From the NCBI GenBank assembly GCA_037954665.1, contig JBBMOL010000038.1, positions 5,580,001-5,644,000 on the forward strand: a DNA stretch of 64,000 nt, in the 5' to 3' direction. The stretch is from Laguncularia racemosa (lineage: Eukaryota; Streptophyta; Magnoliopsida; Myrtales; Combretaceae). The notes under the pieces are model-generated. The model did not search any database, was not told the origin of the DNA, and saw only the letters and a list, made by a program, of their open reading frames with translations. Shown in pieces: positions 48,331 to 60,658 of this stretch. Made by a program: the position numbers and the translations under genes. How positions within the stretch are numbered: position 1 is the stretch's first letter; every line of letters starts with the position of its first letter.

Positions 48331-49660
48331 TGCAGGTGGTTTGTCAGGGCATTTTGGTGAGAAGAGAACTCTAGCCATATTGATGGAGAATTTCTACTAG
48401 AAAGGCATGATAAGGGATGTCCATAGGGTACTAGAAAGGTGTGGTGTTTGCAAGAGAGCTAAGGGGAGGAAAGGCGCACAGGGTGAATATATGCCTTTAC
48501 CTATACCATCTAGACCTTGGACTAATATTAGCATGGATTTTGTGTTGGGATTACCCAGAACACAAAGAGGGAAAGACTCTATTATGGTGGTTGTTGGTCG
48601 ATTCAGCAAAATGTCATGTTTTGTACCATGCCACAAAACAGACGATGCTCTTTTTATTGCTAACCTTTTTGTGCAGGAAATTGTCAAATTACATGGAGTT
48701 CCACACAACATAGTGTTGGACAGAGATACTAAGTTCCTTAGTTTCTTTTGGAAAACACTATGGAGAAGACTGGGTACTAAACTAACGTACAGTACCTCTT
48801 GCCATCCCCAGACTGACGGACAAACAGAGGTTGTCAATCGCACGCTTGGGAATCTTCTCAGAGCAACAGTTGGCAAGAACCTTACTGATTAGGACTTGTG
48901 TCTTCCTATTGTTGAGTTCGCTTACAATAGTTCTACTCATAGTTCAACCAATAAGTCTCCCTTTGAAGTTGTTTATGGCTATAACCCTTCTATTCCATTG
49001 GATTTTATAGCTGGACCAGCGATAAAGGAAGAAAGTCTTAGTGGAGTTGACCGAGCACAACATATTCAACACATACATGATCGAACCACTGAACACCTTT
49101 AGAAGACCCAGGAACAACGGAGGATCCAAGGAAACAGGCACAGGAAAATTCATCTCTATAATCCAGGTGATTTAGTCTGGATTAATCTTAGTAGGGACAG
49201 GTTCCCACACAAAAAGTCACAGAAGCTATCCCCTAGATCAGACGGACCATTCAGGGTCTTAAAGTGCATCAACAACAATGCTTATCACATCGAGTTGCTA
49301 GGAGATTATGGAGTATCAGCCACTTTTAATGTTTCAGATCTTTCACCTTATTTAGCAGATGACTTGCACAAAGATCCATCAAATTTGAGGGCAAATCTTC
49401 CAGAAGCTCGAAGAGATGATAGGAATCAGACTTTTCCAGGACCTATCACCAGGGCCCGAGCTAAGGGTCTCCAGAATCTAATTATGAGGGTTTTGCTAGA
49501 GAAACCTAACCTTGAGAAGTCTAACTCACTTTCTACATCTTTGCACTATAATTTTGATGCATTTCAGCAGGTTCATTTGTCAGTCTTACAGGATGCAAAA
49601 ACATCCTTATTACTGAGTGAATCAAGGTTGTCAACGGAACCTGATTCAAAAGCTTCTTGA
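48331..49660 (+). pseudogene. element A integrase with tail into the 3' LTR
   Basis: The zinc-binding region has HAGGLSGHFG and CGVCKRAKG. The core has the catalytic triad in ISMDFVLGLPR, LDRDTKF and HPQTDGQTE. A GPF-type module (DGPFRVLKCINNNAYHIEL) and a tail with GPITRARAKGLQ follow. The tail is encoded by the first 244 bp of the 3' LTR and stops at 49658-49660. Three in-frame stops (48398-48400, 48890-48892, 49100-49102) fall at positions normally Trp, Trp and Gln. Integrase would insert the cDNA; the tail may act in targeting. Confidence 0.9.
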
Positions 49661-50439
49661 AGACCGGCATCATGAAGGACCATTTCTTTATATATTTACT
49701 CTTTTATGAAATATTTTGGTTGTATTTTGGTTTTGGGACACTTTTATTTCTTTGTAACTTTCATTTAGGGTTAGCCACCTTAAAAGTAGCAAACTTGTAA
49801 TTTTGAGCACTTTTTAACCTTAGGAGTAACAAGTATAAATACTTGCTTAAGAGAGGGTTTGAGAGGCTTATCATTTTGCAGATTATACACCTCCTTTCAC
49901 GTGAAAATTAGGGTTCATACCTTGGTTCCAAACTCTTATCAATTTCAATCCCAAGAGTTGAAATTGTGGCGAGTGCAACATCTTGAAATTGTGAGTTATA
50001 TCAATTTCATTTTGTTGTGATTTCTTTTCTTCTCTAGTGTGTCATATTTAGGGTTGAATTAAGATATTTCTTGGTCAGATATACCTCTTATTGTTCATGA
50101 ATCCTTGTACTTATTTGAAGTATTTATCAATTATATTCGGTACATCATTGAAGATTTCCCTTGGAAGTGTGTTCTTCACTATTTGAAAAGGGATTATTTT
50201 GTAATGGTTTTTCTTTTGTCAAATTGAGGTTTTATTTATGTGGATTACATGAAATTAGAGTGTTGTTAGAAGGTATTTTCATTGTGGTGTTCTAAATATA
50301 TCATTGGATGTTTGGATTTCATCATTTCATCATTAGGGTTCATTTGAAAAGTGTCCTTTGTGGATCCGATTTTGCCTTGACTTGAGATAGTTTTTCTTAA
50401 GTCTTTTGGATGTGCTTTTAAGTGTGTTTAGGCACATCA
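49417..50439 (+). repeat. 3' LTR of element A
   Basis: It is 1,023 bp. The extra length relative to the 5' copy is largely a 12-bp tandem duplication near 49720 (TTTTGGTTGTATTTTGG). The first 244 bp also encode the end of pol. The TATA motif is at 49834-49841. Confidence 0.93.
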
Positions 50440-53400
50440 TAAACTAACTATATTTGGAGTTGGGCACACTAATCCTAATTAATTTGATTAACTGTATTAT
50501 TGGAGTTGCTAACAAATGTTTCATATTTAATCATGGAAGAACATAGTAGGGGTGGTGATCCAATTATAATTAAATTAATATGAAATTCTTTATCCTATTC
50601 ACCATTTAATGTATCATCTTTTGTCTAATCTTCATATCTTCAAATCAACTCAAATCCTCACTGCACACATTCATGAAATATGTTGGAAAGTTCATATTAT
50701 AGCCTCAATTAAGTCATTTACATACCAATTCATCAATATCAACTCATTCTAACTTCTAAATCACCATATGTTTAGAAAACACCACTCAAACTACTTTCTA
50801 ATCCACAAATAATCACACAAATAATCAATTAATCATGTTTTGACATTTATTTCGGATTTAAAGTAAAGAAAATAGTTCCAATTTCATATGTAACTAGTGC
50901 CACACATTCCTTCATATTCTTCATGCAAACTTTCACTCTCTAACCAAATCCTAAACCTATTAAACCTTACTAAATCATCTACTTAGCATATCTTATATCT
51001 CCAAACTCCATTATTAAAACAAATTTGCACTCAAATATACACTATATGTGGTAGTTAACGTGTGATGTATATCTCATTTTGCACTCATCAATCAATGAAG
51101 TATTAAACTATTCTTATATACCTAAGATCACCACATATCTTTATTTTAAGTGTAGGTAGGGCCACTTGCCTTTAGAAGATACTACTACCCTTTTTCTTCA
51201 AAGTTGCTACCCCACTTGCTACTCCTAAGAATGGTGTTTTTCACCTTCAAATTGGTTTCTAGCATCACAAACTTCTAGCTAGTGCTTAAACTTAAAATTA
51301 GTGCACTTAAACCTATGATTAGATGTATAATTTTTTATTAACTAAAAAAAAAAATTACTTACCCACTAGCAAGCAAGGGCATCCAACTTGTGATAGCCCT
51401 CCTAGTGCAATTTATTTAGATTTAAACCTACAATACTTAAGAAAACCCTCTAAGTTATTATTCTAATCAAGGTTTAGTTGGAAAAGGCTTAATTGTTTTA
51501 GGGTTTTAGGAATATTTTACCTTGTTGTGGGTTTAGGAAATTTGGAAGATGGCGGATGGAAGTGGCAGTTAGGTTTTAGGTGTATTTATATGCCCTAAAA
51601 CCCTAAAGGTTGAAGGATTTCACAGCAGGCCACTTGCTTTTATGCTAATTGTTGTAAGGTTGACATATGTCACTCTTCCTGTGGTACATGTGTCATTCTT
51701 TTTATTCTCTTATTTCATCCTAGCTTGGCTAAAAGTATTTTACTCTAGGTTTCCAAATTATCTTACAAGTCTCAAGATTTAGTTATCGCTTAGTAAAACC
51801 AAGCTTGGAGCATTTTATTCATTTTACACAATTGATCTCCATACCTTAATTTTTTTTTTCGAATTGACTCAAAATAATTCAGTAATGATTTTATTCACCT
51901 AATTAGGTCCTTAAAATTTTATTTGATGTCTTGAAACCAACTCAAGACAAGTTTCAATCAAATCAAGTTTTTAGAGAAAAATGTCATTTTGAAAAATTTA
52001 GCCCTCAACTTTGTAAATACTTACTTAATTGACTTCAAAATTTCTTTTTAAAATTAATTGAACTAAGGGATTTTTCATCAAAATTTCATTTTAAAAAGGA
52101 AAAGCAAGAATGTTACACGTTTTGAACAATCTTAAAAGTTTAGGTAAGGAAGGCATGGGAAACATAATCTAGCGTTTCATTAAAAAAAAAAAAGGCTTAA
52201 GAAACATGATAGAACCTTACAATCCATTCAATTAATTTTGGGAATGAAATCTTATTGAACCATAAATACCCATTCTTGAATAAGATTTGATTTTATGAAA
52301 TATACAGTTCCCTTCTAAGCAATTGATCACCAATCACCATAAATATGGACCCTAAAGATTGTTTGTAGCAAGCAGTTCCACTCAACAAGTTTGAAAATTG
52401 AAGAAACCTTCTCTTTCTCTCTCGACCCATGTGGAACCCGTTCAAAATTCTCTCAAACAAGAGAAAATTGAAGCAAACTAAAGGTTCTAATCACTCCTTC
52501 TTCATTAGGAGAATGAAGCCCAAGCTTTAATTGCATCTAACTACTCATAAATCGCTACAAATAAAAAAGAAGATAAGGTTTACAAGTTTAAAGCTTTGTT
52601 CATGGCAAAATTAATCAAGATATAAGCTTTCGATCTTAGAATCTATTCAGGGGTTTTACTACCTAGCTCAAGCTGAGCAAGTCAAACTAACCTCCACTAG
52701 CCAATGATAACGTAAAGCTATCATGCCATTTTCATCCTCCACCAAGCTTAAGGTAAGTTTTATATATATATATATATATATATTTGTTTTACTTTAGTAC
52801 ATTCATTACACATATTACATCATACATATGAAAATAAAAACAAAAGGAAAGAAGTCTTTTAATAGTTATGATGGAATAATCTTATTGTTTCTCTATTAGT
52901 CATGTGTTTCTTGTTTCATGATGTATATTTATGAAAAATTAAAAAAAATCGTTAAAAAATTCAGAATTTATTAATAAGAATTTTTTATGTTTTCATGCAT
53001 GCTTTGATGTCCTTTTGTGTTAATATAGTTAACTAGTAACTTTTTAGACTTTATTATTTGCAATTTGATATTCTTTAGTATGTGAAAAAGCTAAAAATTA
53101 ATATATGTATTATAAATATTTATTTTGCATGCTTATGATTGTCTATGCCTTTTTATTATTTTTATGAACTAAGAAGTTTGTTGTTGTGTTTCCAGGACTT
53201 TGATCCGTTTAAATACTCCTTCTTCTAACTAATTTTTGGTTTTTGTTTTTATTTTTACTTTCATAAAAAAATGACATGTAGAAAAAATCTCTTTCATAAA
53301 ATAAAATCATTAATTGGTCTTTTTCTTAAAACTAGGGTCTTTTATTTTTTTTATTTTTTTAGTTTTTCAAAAAAGAGTCAAAAGCTACGGTTTTAGTTTT

Positions 53401-54844
53401 TTCCATGAAAATTAAATTGGCAAAGAACTTAAAGTTGATGTTTTTGTTCAAAATAAAATTAACTAACAAACTAAAGTTTTCTAAAATAGAACTATAGTGC
53501 TCTAATTCCAAACATTGAATATCTAGGCATTCATGAGGCATCCATAAAAAAAATTTAAAAAATTCTGAAAAAAAAAACCATAAAAATTAAAAAGAGAGTA
53601 AAATAAAGAATATTTGAATTTTTATTTTTCTTGTCATGTTACTAACTTTGTTTTGCAAGAAAATATAGGTAAAAAAAACGACTCTTGTTTATTTTGGCTA
53701 ATTTTGTGCTATATACTTTGTTTAATTTTTTTTTCAAGTTTATTTGAATATGTTTGTGAGTACTACTTATTCTTTTAGTTTTGCTAGAGGATATATGAAA
53801 AAAAAAATTAGTTTCTTCTATTTATGCACTTACTTTTAATAACCACTTTCAATAGGTAAAAATTTTAAAAGTGATGGAAATTACTAATAAAAGCCTCTTC
53901 ATCAAGTCTCTTTTTTTTTTTTTTCAAAAATTCTTTCATAAAAATTGAAAGTTTAAGATAAGATAAACCCTGAACCCAGTTTTCTCTTTAAAAAAAATCT
54001 TTTTTTTCTTTTTTTTTTCTTCTATAAAAAAGGTTTTTACAAAAACTAATGGTTGACTTTAGAGTCAACCCACTCAATTGACCCTAATTTCCCATTTTTT
54101 CCATGTTTTCTTAGATAGTAACTCTAGTTTTTCTAAGTCTTTGTTTTTAAAGAAAAAAAATTAATTTTTTCTTAATTTTTATCAAGTGACTTATATTGAG
54201 TGGGTCATACTTAATATAAATCAAATGAAAGAAGAAAAAAAAAAAGAAAAATTCGAGCTTGACAAGCACTAAACAAAGACACCATAATAAATCATGATTC
54301 GAATTCTTATTTATACTCTTAACAAAAGTGAAGTTTTCCATAATGTACAATCCGAGTTTTATCTTGCGAAATCCTCTATAGGATTTTATAGCAAATAGCC
54401 CAATAATTCAATGGAATTTATCATTTATGTCAGTGCCATTATTGATCATCTTAACACATCAGGACTTAAATCCCTCTAAACTAGGTATATTAAGTTATGA
54501 ATAAAGTTATTGGGTAACACCGGGAAATATTGAAATTTTTAAAAAATATTTCACAAATATTGTATCTGTAAAAAATTTTGAAAAGTAGGTTACAAAGGCA
54601 TATACCCGATTTGCGACTTCATTTTTTCTAAAATTTGCAAAACTGAAGGCATGGATCAAGCAAACTAAGTCTATTGTATCTCACATTACTACCAAGCTAA
54701 TATGTTGTGGTCTGAACAATTTTGGAGCAAGAACCTATGCATGGATGAAATAGGGAACTTAAATAAAAGTGTAGAGACATCGACTACTCTCTTAATAATA
54801 ATAGAATAGATAAATAGGGAACTTTGATAAAGAAGCAAAAATTA

Positions 54845-54920
54845 AGGCTCTTATAGTCAAGTGGTATAAACATTAGTTTTCTAATAGGATGGATAAGGTT
54901 CAAATTCCTCTTCCCTCAAT
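54845..54920 (+). other. tRNA-like sequence (right arm), possible SINE or tRNA pseudogene
   Basis: A perfect A-box consensus match, TAGTCAAGTGG, is at 54854-54864. A B-box-like GGTTCAAATTC at 54897-54907 is at normal tRNA spacing. An A run (about 54935-54945) follows shortly after. The anticodon and acceptor stems do not fold well. It is the counterpart of 23430-23505. Confidence 0.5.
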
Positions 54921-56949
54921 TATAATAGTAATTGAAAAAAAAAAAGATGCAAAAAGAAGATCAATTTGCATAGATATTTATATCATAGCTACCTTTTTTC
55001 TTCGCCGGTCAAAATGAAGTTGCCTTTATTATTGTTGCTTCTTTTTTTACCAAAATTTACATCTATTTTGTCAATGGCATGTATATTTTAAAAGTTGTAT
55101 CTACTATGATGTTGTGTTTGTTCAATTTGTTTATTTTATTTTTTGTTTTATGTCTTAAGGTTTTTGTCATGGTTCAAATTTTGTTTTAACTGTATGCAAG
55201 ATAAATATGATTGAAAAATATGTGACTTGTCAAAGGTTACTAAGTTAACAAATGTGCTAATTACAAATGCATGAAAAATTGATAGGTTATTGAATAACTT
55301 ACCAAAAAAATTTATATTATGAAAATTGAACAAAAAAAATTCATAGTTTTTATAGTGTACCTTATACCATGTAAGATCTATAGAGTATAGGATCTAAAGT
55401 GTTTTAGGATAAGTTTCAATCTTAAAATTTGAAAATCGCTATCTAGAGGGTAGGTATGGTAGTATCTTACATCCTACTTACTCTATATCCGCTTATCTTA
55501 ACTCAAAACATCAACTAAGACTCAATCTACTTTGATCACTCATATATTATAGACATGTGAATGGCTCACTAGCATTGCAACCAGATCATATTATAATATA
55601 TGCTCTTGAAAGCTCATTTCTTTTTGTATTTCATCTTCTCATGGTATCATTAATGTATTTCTATATGTTTTCAACACATATCATATTATAATATATAGTT
55701 TTTGAAACTCTCATCTTTTTTATATTACATCATTTTATCATACTATTGATGTATTTGCAATATATTTTTGTTAAATTATATTAATATATTATAATATATA
55801 GTTTCTGAAACTCTTATCTTTTATAATTAAGCTAAACAAGTATCAAGCAAACACTCACCATCTACTTCACAATATTATCATCCATAGTTTGAGGACATGT
55901 TATTTGAATGGAAGAAGAAAAATTATGATTATGTAGATGAACAGCCAATTCAAAACATATATAAGATAATAAAGAGGGAATGAATCATTACTATTAGAAG
56001 TACTTTTTGCATCATCCCTTTTATAAAGTTCTTCTTACATTTAATCTTTTTAAATGTAGTCATTTTATTATTTATAAATAATGGAAATAGTAGTCAAATA
56101 ATAAGACATTATGAATAACTTGTTTTTAAGAACTTAAATTGTTTAAATTTCAGAATGAGATACTATTAAGCAATTTATCTTAAATCATATATTATATAAA
56201 AATTATATATAGTATATAATTTGATAGTAACAACTCCATTAAATTCATATTCTCAAATTAAATACATTTTAATTTAACCTATTTATATTGAAACATTCTA
56301 TCACATTCAAATCTCAATTCTCATCTTAATCATGGTATTGATTGCATTTTAATTTGTCAATTTATATGTGATTATTTCTTCACATTTGAAAATGTAAAAA
56401 CAATTTAACATGAAGAACAAAGAAAGATTTTTTCTTTTGTGTATTTTTAGATAAAACATTATAATGTTAGTAAATGAATGAAACATTTCATTCAACATTT
56501 ATTAGATATTAATTAAATGTTTTATTAATAAAAGAATTAAATATCATTAATTTCTAGTGAATTAAATATTTCATTATATATCTTTTATAATACATGAAAC
56601 ATTAAATTATATCTACATTTTTATTTTAAAGAATTAACATAATCATTTAAAGCGCATTGGAAGTACTCATTAAAACCCATATGCCAACCCTTTAAATGAA
56701 GTGAAAGACTTACCTTACATTTGGCTATGATTACTTTACAAAATATAGTATCTAAAGTTTTCGATCTTAAAATTTGGAAATTGCTATTTAGAGGGTAGGT
56801 ATCAAAGTATTTCATACCCTACTCACTCTATATGCACTCACCCTAATGCAAAACATCAATGCAACTCCAATTTACTTTGATCACTCGTAGAGTATAGTCA
56901 TGTGAATGGCTTATTAGCACTATAACCACATTATATTATAAGTAATGTA

Positions 56950-57545
56950 GGCAAATTTCATAGACACCTCTTAAAATTTTTTAAAATTGCACGAACTTCC
57001 TACCTTTTCAAAAATCAACACTTGGACCCTAGAAACGGTTGTAAAACCCACTTTGTTTATGTTTTGGTTGCTTATATGGATTTTCTTACTAATGTGGATA
57101 ATTAAATTTATATATTTAATTGATATTTTAAAAATACTAAAAATTAAAATAATAGTAAAATTCCTAGGAAATAAAGAAAGTAAAGAAAAGAAAACTGGAT
57201 GAGATTTAAAAAAAAAAAAACAAAAAGTAAAAACTATATTGTTGTTGCTTGTTGCTCCCTTTTTTTAAAATTTCACTTAATTTCCATTTTTTTTTAATTT
57301 TACAACATTTTTTCTATTTTTTTAAGTTTAGCATTTTCTAAAATTTTTAGTACTTTTTTAACATATATTTCAATTAAATATACTAACTTGATTTTCCATG
57401 TTAATAAAAAAATTTCACATAAACAGCCAAAATATAAACAAAGGAGGTCTCACAATTGTTTCAAGGATTTAAGTGTTGTTTTTTGAAAAAGTAGGGATTC
57501 CATGCAATTTTAAAAAAATTGAAGAGCTGTCCTTGTAATTTAGCC
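56950..57545. mobile_element. 596-bp foldback (MITE-like) element, right arm
   Basis: This is the inverted counterpart of 20801-21396, with the same length and the same flanking bases. The insertion therefore predates the arm duplication. Its terminal inverted repeats are GGCAAATTTCATAGACACC at the left and the complement of GGCTAAATTACAAGGAC at the right. Confidence 0.75.
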
Positions 57546-58919
57546 AACAATATATATATTTTGAAAGCTTTTATCTTTTTTTTATTCTACTTTATTAGTA
57601 TCATTGATGTGTTTTCGTATTTTGTCAACACATATCATATTATATTATAATATATAGTTTTGGAACCTCTTTTCATTCTTATATCGCATTATTCATGTGA
57701 TCATTAATATATTTTCTTAAATTTTTTTGTTAAAATATATTATTATTATAATATATACTTTAAATTTATTTATGATATCATTATTTTCATTATTATTATT
57801 TAATGTGAGTTGTTATAAAGGTTGACCGTAGGAGCTATAGCATTTATTTGCATTAGTATTTTGCATTCGATTGTCTATAAAATGCAAGTAGATTTTTATA
57901 TTGCTACATGAGTTTCTCTATCTCTTAATTCCATTTTTCTATGAATTCATATTCCTTCAAATGCTTAAGGTTAAAAGAAATAATTCAAAAATGTGATGAT
58001 GTTGATTTCAAGGGGAATATGATTTAAGAGGTAATAAATTTTATTTTCTAATTTATTAGTGTTTTTAAAAAATAATCTTTATATTATATATATATTAAAT
58101 CTCATTCTTATGATGCTATTTTGAAGTTTATTTATTGTAAAAGATTCATAAACATATTTTTTTTTCGTTAGTGTAAAAAAAAAGGATCTTTGTATATTTG
58201 AACATGGGGCTATAAAGGATCTCCATGCCTCGTATGAATGGATTTTGTAATGTATTTGTTTATTTCTTATGCCACTATATTTTAAAGAATTTGTTTTATT
58301 AGATATAGCAAAATGGTGAATTGAAAAGCTCCATTTTCGTTGTATAGCTTATGGTAAATTGTTATTGTAATCTTTCCTTAGATATGAATGTAATAATTAA
58401 TAAATGCAATGCATTGAAGAATTACCTAATGTATAGTTTTTTAAGATTTTTTATCCTATTGTATTTTGAAGAAGTTTAAATGATTAGATTAATATACATG
58501 AAACACATGGTGAATTAAAAGACACTATTTTCCCTGCCTTACTTGTGGGTTAATTGCTATTGTGTTCTTTCTTTTTGTTTTTTTAGATATAATGAAACTA
58601 TATAATTTATCATTTTATATGTAATTATTTATTCACACTTTTTAAAAACAATTCAATGTGAAGGATAGATAAAGAGTTTTTTTTTTTTTTTGTGTTTCTA
58701 GATAATAAGTTATAATGTTTATTAGTAAATGAATTAAACATTTCATTAATCTTCATTGATTGAATATTTTATTAATATAAGAATTAAACATTTCATTAAT
58801 ATCCATCAGTAAATGAAATAAATATCTCATTAATGAACCAATTATTTCCTTAGATACTTTTTTATAATATGTAAAAATATTAAATTATGTTTATATTTGT
58901 TTTTTTAAAAAGAAAATTA

Positions 58920-59660
58920 CAATCATTGTTTAAACTTTTGTCAGCGCATAGCGTGGACATTTTAACTAGTCGAACATAAAAATTGTAAGCGTGTAAATTG
59001 ATCGGTAAAAACTTTAGCTTAGTAAAAAGGCTTGGCTCATGAAAGTTTTCAGCTCATTAAAACCCTATATGCCACCCTTTTAAAGGAAGTGAAGCAGTGA
59101 CCTTTTCTCCTATTACATTCGGCTCTTGCTGGTTTTCTCCTACTACGTTCGGCTATATTTGTTGTTTCAAAAAGGAAATTACAAATCATTGTTAAAACTT
59201 TTATCCACGTGCAGCGCGTACCTTTTAACTAGTTAAACAAAAAAATTGTAAGCGTGTAGATTGATCAGTAAAAACTTTAGCTTATAAAAAAGGCTTGACT
59301 CATGACAGTTTTCAAATTATCAAAACCCCTATATCACCCTTTTAATGGAAGTGGAAGTGTATCATTTCTCGTACTACATTCAGCTCTTGCCGGTTTTCTC
59401 CTACTATGTTCGGCTATATTTGTTGTATTAAAAAGAAAATTAAAATAATTGTTTATCAGCGCATAGCGCAGGTTTTCTAACTAGTTGAACATAAAAATTA
59501 TAAGCGTATAAATTGATTTGTAAAAACTTTAGCTTACAAAAAAAGGCTTGGCTTGTGGAAGTTTTGAACTCATTAAAACCCTTTATATCACCCTTTAAAG
59601 GAAGTGAAAGAGTCACCTTTTCTCCTACTACGTTCTGCTATTGCTGGTTTACTCTACAAT
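58920..59660 (+). repeat. ~260-bp unit in three tandem copies (one in the left arm)
   Basis: Each unit has a GCG-rich short hairpin-like stretch (CAGCGCATAGCG), 10-12 bases, then AACTAGT. CTAG is at 58966, 59229 and 59481. ATTGTAAGCGTGTA-like, AAAACTTTAGCTTA, TTAAAACCC, GGAAGTGAA and TTTTCTCCTACTACGTTCGG-like blocks follow in order. The left arm has one full copy with its CTAG at 19992-19995. A hairpin followed by CTAG-T is the pattern of Helitron 3' ends, so these may be Helitron-derived; the hairpin stem is short, so this is tentative. Confidence 0.6.
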
Positions 59661-59823
59661 ATAGTGCTTTACATTAATTACTTTACCACGCTTCACATAT
59701 TGCAATACCCAAATAAGATACATATTAATATACAATTTCCCAGCAAAGTTTTGTAATCTCTTTTCTGATCCCAGAGCAAAAAAAAACCATACTTATACGA
59801 TTTTTCTCCTTTGACAAAATTCA

Positions 59824-60072
59824 ATGCTTTGTCTTTGGTTCTTAATAATCTATATTTATGTCTCGTCTTTTTGTGTTCTAGCAGTTACGGGATTTGCTCA
59901 TCCCTTCCTCACAAGAGTCATCCAGTTCAAACATTCTCAATTGTTATATTCTGATCTGAAAATAGAAATAAGGAGGATTATGAAAACAAATCGAAGTAAA
60001 TTCAATAGATTCACTTGTTATAAATGTTGCAACTCAAGGAACAAAGAAATAAACGGCTCAGATTATCGATAA
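59824..60072 (+). other. short leader-like open frame, shared by both arms
   Basis: An 82-codon frame starts with hydrophobic residues (MLCLWFLIIYIYVSSFCVLAV) and continues GFAHPFLTRVI. The left arm has the homologous sequence (minus strand, about 19660-19531), but a one-base length difference puts the first part in another frame, and no ATG starts it there. TTTTTGTGTTCTAG just before GCAGTT could be a 3' splice site. It could be an exon of an unrecognised gene or chance. No family was recognised. Confidence 0.2.
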
Positions 60073-60505
60073 TATCATATATTCAGTTTTCACAGTAAAA
60101 GCCGCTTGACGGAATAAAAAAGGAAAATAGAATATATGAAAGGGGGCAAGTTTTTTTATTCAAATATGGCCAATAATATTGTAAAAGTTAAATATACAAA
60201 TCTTAAAACTTTTTATGCAAAATTTTGTACCGTTAGATAGACGAAGTTTCTTTTTTCTTTCCTAGGATTTATAATGAAAAAGGGACTTTATAATGAACAT
60301 TCACAAAACAGTTTAAGGACCATTCAAATAAAGTTAATCATCTCTCCTATAGAATGGTTTTAATGGTATCTAATTAAGAGCCATAGAAGGATAGTATTTA
60401 TATTAGTTATATTTTTATGTATAAAATATAAAATTAGTATTAAATTGCCAGAAAAAGTAACTTAATTTATTGTATATATTTTGAGCAAGTGAGAGAAGAA
60501 CCTTT

Positions 60506-60512
60506 TATAAAA
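60506..60512 (+). promoter_or_regulatory. TATA-like box of the inhibitor gene
   Basis: TATAAAA lies about 150 bp before the start codon at 60659, in CCTTTTATAAAAGG. A second candidate, ATAAATA (about 60615-60621), is too close to leave more than a very short leader. The choice is inferred from spacing only. Confidence 0.4.
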
Positions 60513-60658
60513 GGAATATAATCTCGGTGAAGTCCTTACTGTGTTGAGAAAATAAAAAATTGACTTACCTTACAAAATAGATAGGTGTCCTAATTAGCAC
60601 GAAAAGTCTGGTCAATAAATAGGGTATCCGCTTTCAAATTCTAAGCAAGAAAATAATC

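Larger units (their letters stand above)
42627..50439 (+). mobile_element. chromovirus-type Ty3/gypsy element A
   Basis: The LTRs (42627-43637 and 49417-50439) have TGAT...ATCA ends. A perfect 5-bp duplication TAAAC lies at 42622-42626 and 50440-50444. The left arm shows the unoccupied site at 27889-27893 (GTTTA, its complement). Internal order is Met primer site, leader with a solo-LTR-like insertion, protease, RT, RNase H, integrase, and a C-terminal tail that runs into the 3' LTR. Gag is almost entirely deleted. RT and integrase motifs and the pol frame entering the LTR suggest the CRM branch of chromoviruses; the clade is inferred. Confidence 0.93.

Noticed and set aside
48397..48876. 159-codon minus-strand frame in element A integrase
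   Set aside because: It is antisense to a clear integrase core and has no domain of its own.
54845..54920. Functional tRNA gene
   Set aside because: A and B boxes are present, but the acceptor ends do not pair and no clean anticodon stem and seven-base loop can be drawn.
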